Made by a program: the position numbers and the translations under genes
DNA from: Rhodanobacteraceae bacterium
Lineage (GTDB): Bacteria; Pseudomonadota; Gammaproteobacteria; Xanthomonadales; SZUA-5
Reading direction: 5' to 3'
DNA: 64,000 nt
Assembly (NCBI GenBank): GCA_016713135.1
Contig: JADJPR010000002.1
Location: forward strand, 387,693 to 451,692
Notes under the pieces: model-generated
The model's input: only the letters and a program-made list of their open reading frames with translations
Told to the model about the DNA's origin: nothing
The model's database searches: none
Part shown: positions 62,726-64,000 of the stretch, in pieces
Layout of the letters: each line of letters opens with the position of its first letter
Position numbering within the stretch: position 1 is the first letter of the stretch

Positions 62726-64000
62726 TCAGATCGCACTGCAGCCGAGAGTACTGCATAGTAGAAGCGACCCGGACTTTTACTGCGGGTCGAAGCTGTTCGC
62801 GAAGGTCAGGAACGACACGGGCGGTTCTTGTCGCCACGTTGTTCACGCCCACCGTGATAGCGCATCCCACGGGGGATTCCAGAAAGCCAGCCAGATCGTG
62901 GTACGGTGCCGCCGAGCACGCCTTCTGGAGCGGCCGGGGTGCCGTCAGCATCGGCGCGGTTCGGTCGGAGCACCAGGTCGCGAAGCCGGCAGTCGACGCG
63001 TGAACTGGCAGGAGTCTTCCCTCGACGCGAGTAGTAACGCGTGTTCCTGGTCGCACCCCAGTTGCCCATCTCCCAGCGCGTGGCGTTGGAATGCAGGCGC
63101 CAGTTGTTGCTGGGCCATGCCGTCCTCGTATCGCCGCCTGGCACGAGGCTATCATCCCAAATCATCGAGATTATCTATCTCGGCGTTAATCCAGGATCGT
63201 AGGTGTTGTCCAGCGAGTAGGAGAAGGTGCCGTAGTCGGTATCTGGAGGGACGTAATTGAACGCGACATCGATACCCCTCGTTCCGAGGGATCGAAAGTT
63301 ATCTGTTCCATGTGTCCAAAGCTCTATCGATCTCCACCGCCCGGCAGGCGGCGGCCGAATCGTGCGCAATAGGGCTGATTGTTGTTCAGGATTGCATTGA
63401 TCCAAGATGGGCCATCCTAAGCTGGCGGACCCTGAGTGAATCTTTGATTGGATCTGCCACCAGTCCTGACGGACACGTCGAAGCTTCCAGAAGAACGGGC
63501 TGAAGGCGATGCCTCGTTCGCGGTCACCGAAGTTTCCGCCGTAAGATTCCGGCTCACCACCGACCACGTGCGGATCTGGGGTTGCCCTCCGTAGCTACCG
63601 GCGGCACGCCCTGCGCGCGGCAGCGTCGCCGCGGATCGGCGCTCAGACCACCAAAACGGACCGTGTTGCAGGGGTGGAAATCTGCAGGAGAGTATCGGAC
63701 ACACCCTGAACAGTTCGAGGACGCCGGAGCGCGAAAGCGCCTCGCCATAACCGGCGGCGGACCAGCAACTCGTCGATCGCTTCCACTTGCCGAAGGGAAG
63801 AAGTGGTAGTGTCTCCGAAGTTGCTGTAATCCGAACAGCGGTCGCCAAACTGAAATCGAGCGACTTCGCCATTGCGACATCGGTGAGCAGGCAGCGCAAA
63901 TCTCGGCCTTCAAAACCTCAAGCTGTAACCGCCCCGGAAATTTGAGCACGCGCGCCTACTAGCGGTGTTGGCGGAGGCAATCAACGCATCTGGCGTGTCG
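62726..64000 (-). pseudogene. TonB-dependent receptor, 3' part, frameshifted, runs off window
   Basis: C-terminal barrel of an outer-membrane receptor read from pieces. DRCSDYSNFGDTTTSSL and GYGEALSRSGVLELFR (usually GYGxxFRAPsvxELF), then DWWQIQSKIHS with ILDQCNPEQQ, FRSLGTRGIDVAFNYVPPDTDYGTFSYSLDNTY, NNWRLHSNATRWEMGNWGATRNTRYYS, ITVGVNNV and GRFYYAVLSAAVR. With one T restored the end reads AAVRF and a stop at 62726, the C-terminal Phe expected for assembly by BAM. At least six indels are needed in 1.3 kb, and the 5' end is outside the window. Receptor substrate unknown. Confidence 0.65.

Noticed and set aside
60800..64000. Numerous short plus- and minus-strand ORFs as possible novel small genes
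   Set aside because: Most are frames of the broken rfaH, TPR-sulfotransferase and TonB receptor; none has independent support.

Overview
This is a GC-rich chromosomal window from a Gram-negative bacterium, most likely a gammaproteobacterium of the Xanthomonadales/Lysobacterales type. That assignment is inference. It rests on an endonuclease-motif MutL, a fused CysNC, an EPS-associated MarR regulator, an RfaH remnant, and a TonB-dependent receptor of the plug/barrel style common in that order lying beside a TPR-sulfotransferase. No rRNA, tRNA, CRISPR array or insertion sequence was recognised.

Layout. (1) 1-6.5 kb: the end of rpiA, then cysD-cysNC (sulfate activation to PAPS), a PRMT-type methyltransferase with an N-terminal domain that may bind leader peptides, and convergent mutL. 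(2) 6.6-17.1 kb: a minus-strand surface-polysaccharide and modification block. It holds a WecA/MraY-type initiating transferase, a WbuB-like GT4, a heparinase II/III-like protein, a dehydrogenase-MocA fusion, a methyltransferase, a PAPS sulfotransferase and an HPr-kinase-like protein. One unknown gene points the other way. (3) 17.2-18.9 kb: a TPR/O-GlcNAc-transferase-like protein on the plus strand. (4) 19.0-24.8 kb, minus strand: a lasso-peptide biosynthetic cluster. Upstream to downstream it runs nucleotidyltransferase (frameshifted), PqqD-like RRE, PRMT-fold methyltransferase, HPr-kinase-like protein, B2 transglutaminase-like peptidase, asparagine-synthetase-like cyclase, 56-residue precursor. 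The predicted core begins Gly-Ala-Arg and has a single acidic residue, Asp9, which would give a Gly1-Asp9 ring. (5) 25-60.3 kb, all minus strand: a very large EPS/O-antigen locus. It has about a dozen glycosyltransferases, a Wzy-like polymerase, an O-antigen-ligase-like protein, two PglK/MsbA-like ABC half-transporters, NeuB plus two cytidylyltransferase domains, UDP-GlcNAc 2-epimerase, UDP-HexNAc dehydrogenase and 4-epimerase, and AsnB. At its head sit a MarR-type EPS regulator and a broken rfaH. (6) 60.4-64 kb: rfaH, a TPR-sulfotransferase and a TonB-dependent receptor, all interrupted by many frameshifts.

How it fits together. From the rfaH remnant at about 60.9 kb to the lasso precursor at 18.96 kb every gene lies on the minus strand, usually with 4-14 nt overlaps. 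The lasso cluster is therefore the promoter-distal end of a roughly 42 kb EPS gene array and may be co-transcribed with it. CysDNC could supply PAPS to the sulfotransferase at 15.3 kb. WbpP-, WbpO- and AsnB-like genes suggest an amidated HexNAc-uronic acid in the glycan; NeuB and the NeuA-like domain suggest a nonulosonic acid.

Caution: several genes (nucleotidyltransferase 1, galE 1, asnB, a GT4, rfaH) carry single-base indels, mostly in homopolymers, and the last 3 kb is riddled with them. Assembly error is at least as likely as real gene decay. No database search was run; all family calls come from reading motifs.
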